Origin: Atrina japonica
Lineage: Eukaryota > Mollusca > Bivalvia > Pterioida > Pinnidae
Length of the DNA stretch: 64,000 nt
Direction: 5' to 3'
Assembly (NCBI GenBank): GCA_030159075.1
Contig: BROG01000351.1
Coordinates: 297,001 to 361,000 of the forward strand
Within the stretch, counting starts at the first letter, position 1. Every line of letters begins with the position of its first letter. A program made the translations under genes and the position numbers. Positions 12,501 to 25,400 of the stretch are shown piece after piece. The notes under the pieces were generated by a model. That model ran no database searches. It had not been told where the DNA came from and saw nothing but the letters and a program-made list of their open reading frames with translations.

Positions 12501-15500
12501 TGATTCAATTTTCTGTTTTTGGAATAAATTTGAAAACTAATTTTTGACATGTTTTTGACATTTTTCCCAACCTTGTCATTTTCATTCATTTTTAAGTCTC
12601 CTCTACTCCTAAGGAGTGTTAAAATAATTTGTAAATTTGAGATTCCCATATTTGTAAGATACCAACACAGTTCAGGTGAGCAGTGTGGCCAATGGCCTCT
12701 TGTTATTTTTTGCTTGCTCATAATGTTCATATTTTCTATTTTCAAGATTCAGCAATTTTGACGGAGTATGACTTTTTTGTCTCTATTTATTTACACATCA
12801 AAGGGACATTAGAATTTTGTATTCTGCAAAAGTAATCAGTACTATAGCTCTTTTTTATATCCCTATGCATCTGAATTGGTGATTCAATTTTAAAACAATG
12901 CAATGAATTATATTTTATAATTTTTGGGGATAAAAAAAATGATACAGCCAAACTCGTATTAAAAGTCACTTCTGTATAAAGGGCACCTGCCTATAAAGGT
13001 CATTCAAACATAACCTTTGTTAACTTTTTATATTGTATAAACTTTTGTATCAATGTTTATAATGGCTTATTTTGCCTGTTCCCTCGAATGACCTTTGTAG
13101 ACAAGTTTGACTGTAGAAATTTTTGAAGTTTGATGATAGAACACTTTTGATTTGAACTGTTTTCTGAACCATAGAAATTGGTCCAGATACGTGCTTTCAC
13201 AGACTGTCCCCACAGTATTTAGCATGTAATTGTACATTGAAAATATCAATATGTATTTGTCAGGTCTGTACAGTTATCTGGATTGGTTTAATTGTTTACA
13301 AGTCTGGTCTGGTGGAACATTTAACTAACACAACAAGTGACTCTTTATCTCCGGATCCGTATAAATCATCGGGAAACCATAGATTGAAGGAGGACTCTGG
13401 ACTGTGGTCTGGATCACACGGTGACGATGAACATCACATTGGACCTGTTCAACACAAAGAACTAGAATTATGGAAAGATCTGTCATACAAACATTGGCCA
13501 ACTCTCTTTAGCTACTACAACATAAGTCTCTATGGAAAGTAAGCATATACTTCTCAACCAAAATAAATTGAAATGAAAACTGCAAGTATTTTTCTTGCAC
13601 CTGAGATAGACGGATCTCGTTTTTTATCAGTACTGCAAAATCCTATGTCATCTGCATTGTTTGTAATCATGGGGGATCAAAGAGTTTTTCATGTTGATAG
13701 TTTACATTGTTAAAATTCGTTATCAGTTACACATAGATCTTACCAAATTTGTTTGAAAGGAAATAAAAAATACTTATATAATGCGGGTTTATATTTATTT
13801 GCGGACGATGGGTAAAAAAAGAGTGAGTGACACTAAACTGATTTATTCAAGTATGTAAACAAACAGTTTCTGGTGTAATGAATCAATATCACAACCTTGG
13901 CTAACGCTTCGGTTTGGACTTATTTATCCATCCCACCCTTGGCCGATATTTTTCTATCTGGAACTCAAAGTGGAGCTAGATTCTGTTAATGTGGCAGGGC
14001 TATGGAGAATATGATTAGCTTTGAGTATGACTTGTTGCCCTTTTTCTTCATAATTATTGTGTGTTTTTTTATGTGTGTGTTTGTGTTTCCATGCACAAAT
14101 GTGTCCTTTTGAATATTTCAAACATTTAATCAAACACTGCTGGGCTTCTTTTCTTCAGACTGTTTATATAGCAACTCTAGATAGACTCTAGAATATATCA
14201 GCATGAATAGTTGAGTTATACAAATATGTCTGGAAATAGATAAAAATCGGAGAAGAAATCAAGTGTTGTGGATGAATTTCAGTTTTGGTGTTAGATGGCA
14301 CATTTTGATTTGAGATTCTCATTTGAAACTGAAATTTTTTTGTGGTATTGTCATTTTTTTTTAACATTTTTTTAGTCATATCTTCTCTCAGATCTTTTGC
14401 AGAATATTTGGTGAATTTGTATAATTTTTATATGCAGAAAGAGAATGATTCACTGTGGTCCTCCTGCTAATATATTTACTACAATTTGGTTTTATTCTAG
14501 GTTCATATCCATTCTTCCATCACTACATTTGTCCGTCATCATTGATCCAAACAAAGCCATCAGTTTACGTCATCCTGCAGAAAACATGGGTAAAACTGAT
14601 AAACAGATCAAAGAAGAAATAGAACTTATCACCAAAGAGATCAGATCAGGGAAGACAGAGGATACACTGCCTGATGATAATGGAATTTTAGACTCACTAC
14701 CACATTATATGTATGATTCTGAACAACTCAGGAAGCTTTATGATCCAGAAGAACTGAAAAAATTGTATCCAAAGTCGAAGAAAGAGCTGTTCATCACAAT
14801 TTTGTTGATTGTTTTCAGTATTATATGTCTGTCATACTTTGCTTTAGCTTTGTATCATTGCATATGTCCTCGAAATTACGCCAAATGGAGGTCCCGTTGG
14901 TTTAGAATTAGTCGCAAACAAAGCAAGCATGGCATATATTACAAACAAATGAAAGAGTCCGTTCCAATCGTTCTCAAAGGACATCTCCAGGTAAGACAAA
15001 CCATATGTTCCAGCATCTGACCAAGGGACTGAAACTGGCACCATAAAACATAGAAGTTAACTGAAGTCTGAGAATGTGCTCATATTGAACTGCTTAGCCA
15101 ATCAGATTCCTGGGGAATCTATATAAGAGTAAAATTCTCAGTCATAAATTTTATGGTTCTGGTTGCTGGTCCAAAGATCACAAAACTATTGTAGACTTAG
15201 GGCAACATTTGAAAATCATTGTTGAAACTTCTTCAAAGTCATTTATTTTACTATTAAAAATTTCACTTGCATATAGCCACAAATTGCACGTAATGATAAA
15301 ATATGAAATTTGAAATAAAATTAAAATGTTAGAATCTATATATGCAATCTATTGGAAATTTAGTTTAACATAGTGCCCCAAATCTCATGTCACTTGATTT
15401 TGAACTATTTTAAGTCTTACTGTAGCTGTATGTGACTTTTTTGTAGTCATAGGGCAACCCTATGCTAAAGCTTGTATATTTCATATAGGCATTTTTATGA

Positions 15501-16453
15501 CAGAAACAGCTATAAGAATACCATGGCTTATGCTGGGCCCTACTTAAACAATGACAAAATTACTGTGTTCAGAATATTATATTCTCTGTTTATTCCACAT
15601 TGTAGTTTGTAATCTAAATGATCATGTTTTGCGTTATTAAAACCATACTGAAACATGATACATCAGCGAAAATGAACTGGACAGGTCTCCTATCCAAATT
15701 CCACTTAAACTCATCAGCCCCTGAAAAAACAATGGACTCTTCTGTAATCAAGACTTAGACCAGTCCATATGTGTCTTTAGGGGTCAATGGGTTAGTATGT
15801 CCTCCCAAAATATCATATCATAGAAAAAACATGGGACAAGTATTTTCAGATGTAAAAATGCTGTTGCCAAATTACATAAACTCATTGAGCCCTAAAGTCT
15901 CATTTGGTTTCAACCATTTTAAGGAATGGTAAGGTCCACTGTCATAATTCAGGAGTTTGCATTGAATTCATAATTTAATTGTAATTTTATAACTTTTTAA
16001 CTCTCCTGAAAAATGACAATAGACCCTTATATTTCTTGACTTAGGTAAGACTAAATGAGGGCACTGGCGTTGATTAGTCAAAACATATTTAATACTGTAT
16101 AAGTTAGATGAAATTATTTTGACTTTGAATTTAATATTTTAATCATGAGATTCACATCAATATGTATCCAACTGCAATAAATTGTTCAGTAAATGTTTTC
16201 AAAGTATTGATATTTGGTCACTGCAATTTGATTTTGATATTTAGGAAATTGAGTGTGTGGTAACTGATGGACAGTTCATCATTAGTTCCTGTCTTGGAGG
16301 CCAAATCAGAGTTTGGGATTCCTTAACTGGTGATTGCATCACAGCTATTTATAGAAAGAGGTAATTATCAATGTTAAAAATGAGAATAAATGGTTAAAGA
16401 AATCTTTGGGGGAGTGTGGGATATCTGAGCATAGTAATTCTTTCCCCCCCCCC

Positions 16454-16484
<31 letters not shown>

Positions 16485-19293
16485 AAAAAAATCTTTGTTT
16501 ACATGAGCTTGGCTTTACTAGAAATACATTAATACTCTATGTTGAAGTGATGTGACACTTCAAAGTTCAATACTCAAAGTGTTCTATGAGAACTAAATAC
16601 AAAGACATAACGTAGTGTAACAAAGTTATACAATGTTTTCTCCAGTGTATGACTATCAAGTGTCAACATATCCAGCATTCTTCGCTACGTCACCTAGCTT
16701 TGTCATCGGATTGAATGTCATGAAGTTCATTCTACTTACAATTTAATTGAATTTTGTTGTGAAACTTCTAAAATAATAAATTTTTTTTACATAAATTTAT
16801 TAAGTTATTATGTGCCTTCCTTACCTAGGGATATTATGCATATAATAAAGAAAACAAACACTGCTTAGGTAGCAAGAATACTACTGAATTTATTTCTGTG
16901 GAATATTGTGAAATTATCCTGTCAATATTGGCAATATTTGAAGATATTGTGATGCTAATTTCAAGCAAGATAACAGTTCTACTGTACTTTATGGGTTTTG
17001 ATAAAGTTTATATGAACAACTTGTAAGGATTCTTGGACACTATATTGCATAGGTTTTGATATATGGTTTTTATAAGAAGAACTTGCTAAGAATCTAGGAC
17101 ACTTCTGCATAGGTTTTGATAAACGTTTATATGAAGTTCGTGCAAAGCATCTACATGGTCAAATTACAGAGTTAACCCAATTAAACAACCTCTCAAATTT
17201 CTATGTGCCAATCGCTTGGGGTCCAAATATATATTACCCCCATAATCTAGTATAAACAATGCCACCACTACATGTGTTTAGAATAACTTTGGCGGTAAAT
17301 AATATGCATAATGTACATGAAAATAATTTCTTGAAAAGTATGTTTTTATGCTTCCTTGTAGTGCAACCCCTCCAGTTAAGAGAAGACCTTGTGTTGGTCG
17401 TAACATTGAAGACAGTGATGCTGACTTGTATGCAGAATACCATGGTAACGGTAGTTCTGATGACCTCTCAGATATATCAAGTGGGACAGAGGAACAGAGG
17501 CAGTGTGTAAAGCCAGGAAACAAATCAAATCATACTTTAGGAAAGAAATTGTTTCATAATGAACCTGATCTTTCAAGTTCTATTGAAACAAATTTTTCAA
17601 GTCTTTCTCCAAGTGGATGTCTGTCACCTCCTCCAGACATCCGAAACAAAGACAGTTCAAGTGCAGGTTACAATTTTTCACAAAAATATGGACAAATTTA
17701 TGAAGATCACAAGAGCTTGATGATGGAAGATGAGCAGAGAGATGAAATTCCTGATACCAGAACAAGGAGCTGGAGTGTTGGTGAGTACACATCTTATTAC
17801 AGAGGAACCTTGCCTGAAGATAACCTCGCTTAGGAGACCACCTTGCATTTCAGTCCACAAGTTTTTAGTATCTTGATCAATAGGCTAATAAGTACAGAAC
17901 CTCACTTAAAAGACCACATCTCTAATCATACCACTTTGAGTCAGACAGGTGGTCTTATTAGCAACGTTCCACTCTATATTGCTTCAATTGATGATATTAG
18001 TTACTGCAAATGTAAATTACTGACTTTTTATGCTCACTAGATCCAAATTGAGGGAGTGGGGCCATAATGTTTTTGTCTGTCTGTTTGTCTGGTTGCAACA
18101 TTTTGGTCTAGTCATATAATATGCGTTTCTCGCCTCAAATTTTAATTAAATTAGGTAGATGTATGTTGCTTTATATCAACAGGTATTTCATCTTTCTACA
18201 AAGTTGTATTTATAGCATCACTTCAAGCAAATTTCTTTTTGAAAATTTAAATTATATATCTGCTATTTAAGAAAACAAAATTTGGGGATGCTTTAAAACC
18301 ATAATTTTTTTTTTAAGCTTTAGGGTTTGCTTTTTGACTTTTGAAAAGAAATAAAGAAATAAAAAGATGCATTGACTTCAGTGTGATCACCAAACTAGAA
18401 TTGAGCTCTACTGTGAATGTAGTTCTCATTAACAGACTGGAATTCAAATAGTGACAATGACCACAACTGTTTAAAACTCCACATGTATAGAAAACATGCA
18501 CCTGTCTTCTTACTAAAGTACAGTACTGATAAAAATAAGGTACTTCCCCCAAACAAAATCTGATATACATGTACTGTATTTTATATTTATTATGGCAGAT
18601 GATATAAAACAAATTTTGTTTTATGCAGGGGACTTGCCAACTACATTACAGCATGATGCGTCATTGTTTGATGTTGGTTTTGAGGACAATCAAGCTCCAT
18701 CTATCTGGTGTATCAGTTGCCAGGATGGACTTATAGTTGCCGGTTGTGGCAATGGCAGAATAGAGGTAAGTAATTATAACATGTTTTACTGTTGATGTTT
18801 TTTTGTGCCCCCATTTTAAGTGTGATCCAATTATCTGGCCTCATCAAAAATGTATTGTCTTTCTCATGTTGCTAACTAACAGGACTAGTTCAAATTCAAG
18901 TTTTCTTCAAATGTACATAATAGATTTACAATTGCCCAGACTTGAAAAGATCAACTTGTGCTATGTGTGTCAAAGTAAACACAGTATGGCAAAATATATT
19001 TACAGAAACTTTAAAGGATAACAGTCTCATGTATCTTTGCTCTGTGTTTTAGTCTAATTAATTAAAGTGTCAAGTTATGTGGGTTTTTTAATAAAAATAA
19101 ATACTTTGCTCTTTTGGTCACTTGAGTCAGGTGTAAAGATGTCATTTGTTGATGTGCAGATTTAAATCATTTAAAAAAAATCTTTAGGATAAGAATATTA
19201 AACTGAATATCATGAGGCCAGGGTCATAGACTTTGTAGATAGAGTGAAACCTGGGGTGTCTGCAAAGCTTTTTTGGATATTTATTAGTTAGAT

Positions 19294-19349
<56 letters not shown>

Positions 19350-19366
19350 ACTCTCACTCTCTCTCT

Positions 19367-19401
<35 letters not shown>

Positions 19402-22400
19402 TCTCTCATGTATTTGTGTTGATGATTGATCATATTGGTCTAGTGGTAGTGTATCCAAGTAGGAAGTGGAAGGTCACCTGGTCATTTCAAAGACTTTGTT
19501 CCATCATCAACATTAAAGTTACAGGTCTATCAGATGAGGTCCCAACAACAAAACAAACTCTCTCTCACTTTGCCGGTGTGGTTGTTTTTGATTTTCTTTT
19601 TGTTGTTTTTTTTTTTTTTTTGTCATTTTTTTATGCCCCGGGCCTGAAAGGTATCTAGTGTTTGGATTGTCTGTCCGTTTGTCTGTCTGTAATTCCATCC
19701 CGCTTCCATATAAAGTGCAATATTTGTTATTTGTTGGGATCGGGGGCATTGTTTTTCACGAACACATCGATTTTCACAAACGCATACTTAATGATATTAT
19801 GTATATATACTTTCAGTTTTGGGATGGGTCATCAGGATCATTTAAGTACATGTATGGTGAAAGTACTGTTGGTGTAACAGCTCTTTGTTTTATAGATAAC
19901 AGGTAAAGGAAGAAATATTTAACTTGAAAAACACATGAAAATTATCCAATTTGATATTTTGGTTTTTTCTTTTGTAATCTCTAGTACTGAACAATCTTAA
20001 TATGATTTACTTGGCTTTTTATTAGGCCAAAAAAAAAAATATACTAGGTTCTCAGGCCCCGCCGCATCCCTAAAAACACTCCCGCATCGACGATTTTTAT
20101 TTTCGTCAAAATCCGGAATTTTTTCATATCCGGTCCGATATTGATTTTGTGTTTAGGAATAACTTAACGGAGTCGTCTGTGCGCTTGACGAACATAAAAA
20201 AGTTACGTTTTTATTGAGGCTGTTATTTAACATTGACTAGACATCGAGCGAGATGTCTTTAATTTCTTGCCAAATCTCACATACGAGCAAAGTTTGATGC
20301 CATGGTGCATCATATTTAATTTTTCCTCAGAATGTAATTTTTCGGAATTGATTTTGTCCTTATAAAATGGACAAGTAGGTCCAGATCGATGGACATTTCC
20401 AGAGAAATACGACAAATGCTCCGTTTCAGCTAGAATCGGTAAATCCAAAATTGAGACTGATCCAGTGGTCATGTCATGCAATGTGGCGCAGGCAGTTGAT
20501 GCTTTTGGGAGGTACATTTCATTTAAATTGAGTGATATTGACGAACCAGCTGTTGAATCCTCAAAGTCAAAGCAGTGGATTTGATGAAATTTCTCGAAAA
20601 AAAAGAAAGACAACTTTCTTCTTCTGAAAAAAAAAAAAAAAAAAAAAAAGCCTCCCTCCCTCATCCATATTTTTAAAAAGTGGCCTGAGAACCTAGGCAT
20701 TTTTTTGGTATGGCCTTATACTTTTTTTTTTTTTTTTTTTTTTTTTTTGGCACAAAATTTGATGTCTTAAATACAGGGAGTAAGAATTGAATGATTTTTG
20801 CATTAAAGTGGGTAGTATCATATGAAGTTTTCATCATGAAAAAAATTGCATAGCAGGCTCTTTTTGAGTTGTGACATAAAGATTAGAGACAACTTGATAG
20901 TCGTAGATTAGGTCCAGTTTGAGAAATTTAGTTAGGTTCTTTATTATGTGCACCATTATTAAGTGAATTGCATTTGTTTACTTACGTTTTTAGATAAAAA
21001 ATGTCTCCCTTTAGCTTAATTTCCACAAACATGCAGTCTAAAAATGTTTACATTAGCAGTTGTCTCTGTTACACAGGAAACATGCTTTAAATAGCTTGTT
21101 TTTCAACCCTTGAATATATGTGCTTTGCTTTGTTTTTAAGATAAAATATTGTTTAAACTAAATAACAGTTATTTTAACTATTTGTGGTATTATATTTCAG
21201 AATTGTGGCAGCAAGATTAGATGGATCAATAGATTTTCTAGAACTAGAAACATTTCATAATCCTGTTCAGTCAAGTTATCATGTTAAAGGTAATATGATT
21301 TAAAAATATTGGAACTGCTGTGATAGTCACATTAATCATTAAAAGGGCATTAGCTGTGTTTTTTAATGCCCCCCGGCCTGGATGTTTGCCCGGGGGCATC
21401 TACTGTTTGGGTCATCTGTCTGTCTTTTTATCTGTCCATAATTTTGTCAAACTTCCCTCCCACTTACATATAAAGTGCAATATTTTGTTGGGATTGGGAG
21501 AATTTGTGTTTCACAAACACATCTTGTTTTTTTTTTTCAAAAGACATTTTCCTTTTTTTTACTAATTAGATTTATATACAATAACAAAAAAGAGATATAC
21601 ACAGGCATAAAAATTCTGAAATTCCTACCGTATATACTCGTGTATAGGTCGCAGTTTTTTACTCAAAATATGTGTGTAATATTTCCCATGCGACTTATCT
21701 ACTGGGTATAGGATTTCGTGGTCTTGAAATCTGGACCGTATGGACTATGATGGATAGACAGACATCTAAGACAACAGTACTTAAACATCGATGTATGTTA
21801 ATGATAAATAAATAAGATACCTCACGTGTGCACAATACATTGTGTTCTTCATCTAGTAAAAACTAATCCCTTTCATGTATGATTGTACTGTGATTCAAGT
21901 GTCAGTCAGAATTTGCGTAAACAGGCCAAATATTAAAAAATATTGTTTAGTGTAATCTGAACAACCCAGGTAAAAAAATCTGACCCGATTTATAAGGCAG
22001 TGTAGTACAATTTTGTCTCAACAAAGATCTGAAATTTTGTTCAGTTAACATATCAAATTTACAAAGGAAATTTAAAATAATAAATTCTCTACCGACCCAT
22101 CCACTTCTGAAACAACTGGACTAGTCGTGTAAAGCAAACAATTTTTTAATGTTGGCCTGAATCAGTCAAGCTTCTCATCTCGGCACCCTGCTGTGAAGTT
22201 GAAGTCTTCATTCAGAGGGAAAAGTTGTGTCATTTGTGTGTGACCTTCAACTGATAAGGTTTGCGCGGTAGTCTTTGAAGTTATGTAGGTTATGACGACA
22301 TGCGTATACATGTGTTATGAATAAATTAACAGAAGTTGGGATGCGACATAGGAAGTTTAAATCACTGGAGTGTTACAGATATGCAGTTATATAGGACATA

Positions 22401-25400
22401 AACCTAATGAGGATTTGTTTGGTAGCGTATTAGCAATATACATGTACATAATCAGTACACACACCGCAAATGATATTAAAACACACAACTGACACTTGGG
22501 CACGTGATCCTTATTTGATATTTGAATCACACGACAGTCTCTGAAGTTTTGAACAAGTTTATGTACGCGTAATTGTTTTGATAATATAATGACACTTGTA
22601 CAGGTGCAGCGTCTGAATAATTTGATTGAAGAAGGGCTGCGACATAGGGAAATTCAGTCACTGTTATAGATTTACCGTTATATAATGAATATGATGATGA
22701 TTTGGTTGGAAGCGTATTAGGGATGTACGTGAAAATAATATGTACCCAAAATGTAATTGATATAAAATATGATATTAGATATAACACACAAGCAACTCAC
22801 CTTCATTTTCAGAGTTTTTATTTTTAAATCAAATTCTTATCTATCAATATCAATACTCTGTTTATCTGATACATTGTAGAACTCCAGTTAAACAGAACAT
22901 TATGGGGATTACCAATCCCTATTTTCATCTCGGTCTCACAATTTGATTTTTTATTTCATCTGGCGAAGAAAAAAAGCTGTTGGCAATATTTCTGGAGTCT
23001 CCATTGTCTTCAGGGATAGTGTACATAAGCCAATTATATCATTTAAATTATCACAATTAAAAGGAACTGATTACCCTGCTGAGTCTTTGATATCTTTTGA
23101 CCATATAGAGGTGTGATTATAGGATATTTGCTGGAGGGTGATATACATGTATAGGTCTACCAAGGTAAAGTGGACAGACTCACCCCTGTTATGATTTGAT
23201 TTAGACTTGTGTTTGTAAACATATGACAATTTACCTTGGTAGACCTGTACATGTAACCTGGTTTTCACAACGACCAACCCAGTACATGAATAGATTAATT
23301 ACCAGTATATAAGCATAATCATATATATATTTTATTCATTCCATGAAATTTGTATAATAATTATTGATGATATTGCTTTAAACATAAACTGACAAAATCC
23401 AAAGTGTGTCTTCTATGACGTCCGCATTGTGCAACATAAGCTTTACAGTGTAATGTGTGAAGCTTTAAAAAGGTGTTATTTCAATGGGGAAAAATGATCT
23501 TTCATTTAAGCTACATGAATTTACAATACAAGTAATTACATCATCTTTTAGCTACTTTAATTCAATTCAAAAAATTGATGATGATTGCAATTATTCACGA
23601 TTTTTTTTCTTTTTGAATTTTGAATCTTACTCCAAAAAGTTAAAAACTTGTTACCAATTTGATGAGTTGGTGATATTTCTGGCAGCCAAAATTCTTCAGC
23701 CAGCACAGCTACTGGATAAGGGTGCGACTTATCTGAGGGGTGTTCCAGACTAAGATTTTTGGGGCAAAGTGGGGGGTGCGACTTATCTACAGGTGCGACT
23801 TATACACGAGTATATACGGTATATATTTTCTAATTTGGTCAAAATATTGACATTTTTTTGTTGTTGTTAAAGGCCCATGACTGGCGATTTAAGCTCAGAA
23901 AGGTTGTTAATTTTGTTTTCAATGGCAATATACTTCGCAAAATGTTTATATGAATTATACATATTATCTTCCCATTAATTACGCTTCTGAGTGATTCTGT
24001 TTTCTAGTAATCTGAGGTTGAAGATTGAAAAATGATTTTTACTCTTAACGACAATAAATACAAATGAAGTTGCTGAATATTCAAGGCAACCTCAGATGAA
24101 CATATAGGGTTATTGTCATCTGGTATCCATCACAACTTGTACCTAAGTGAATTTGTTGACTCATACCCATGTTTTAGCTGAATCATGCCCATCGATTAAC
24201 TCATTCGTGCCCATCGCCAGTTTGATTGTAGAATTATTTATGAAGGTATACATGTATTTACCAACAATGTAATTACCATAATGCCGTTTGGTACTGAATT
24301 GACATACAACTATCTGTGGAAATAAATTGGCTTCAGGAGTACTTCGCTGACAGAGGAATTGTCCACTGTACAAAACGTGACACTCGGATTAACCTTTTGA
24401 TTATCTTGCGAATGATTCTACTGAATTTATGGTTATTGCAAATTTAGGAATCACTTTGTTGGATCTTTCAGTTGTTTATATGACGGGAGAGAAAATTGTT
24501 GTGTCAATTAGTAGTTGTTTTAGAGGAACCTTTAAGGAACATGCTATTAGTAGGATCATCATTGCAAGTTGTAAACTTCTTATGCAATCGAAACTGTCGT
24601 AATTTTCAAAAGAAATTGCACTGCTTGCAAACACAACACAATCGCCATGTATATAATTTCAGCCTACTAAAACATGTGTAACTTGTACAACATGGTCATT
24701 ATTAACTGTTGAATATTCATTTTTTTTCTATTGTGAAAATATACTTGGGTTATTTCTCTATGGTAGAAATTTTCTATGGTGAAAAATATTATAGTGCCTT
24801 TTCTAGATCCATAAAAAAGTTAACTGGAAAACGGTACAGGCTCTTGTGAGCCTCTAGTTTGCTGTGACCATTTATGTACAAATCAACTTCTATACAGACC
24901 ACCTCCCTATAAAGAATAAATTTTGTTGTGTCCGTAAGAGGGTCTTTATATACAAGTTTCACTGTACCTGTATATCTCAGATGAGTTCAGCTGTGATCGA
25001 GCATTTGGCAACATTTTTCCTGAAGAAATGAACTGTAAAATTTTCAGGAATGACTTAATTTTTAGAGGGCATAGTGTTTTTCTAACATATCTTATTGAAA
25101 CAAGACATAGATCTCCTCTTTATCATAAATTTGTTTTAATATTTCTCATGTATCTATCTTTGGAACACTCGTAGGTCATGTGAGACAGCATAGCCAAGCC
25201 AAAGTCATAGTCAGTGGACTGAGAAAGTGGGAAGAAGTACTTCATATCAATCTTATGAAAACAATCAAAGCTCATCAACAACCAGTCGTCATGTTACAGT
25301 GTGAGGGACGAAGAGTAGTCTCGGCTAGTCATGATCATACACTCAGGGTATGCTGAACACTTTCAATTCCTTTTTAAACCAAAGTAAAGCTTGTAAGTTA

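Larger units (their letters stand above)
18766..19816 (+). other. SCAP intron 11
   Basis: Contains the long CT microsatellite (19296-19408) and the 'GCCCCGGGCC' repeat at 19631-19770. Remaining sequence is unremarkable AT-rich intron. Confidence 0.6.

Noticed and set aside
12413..12745. 110-codon minus-strand frame as a gene
   Set aside because: It covers the end of a dispersed repeat and has no recognisable domain.
19293..19658. 121-codon frame over the CT repeat
   Set aside because: The Ser-Leu repeat comes from the microsatellite; the rest crosses an unrelated repeat. It is inside SCAP intron 11.
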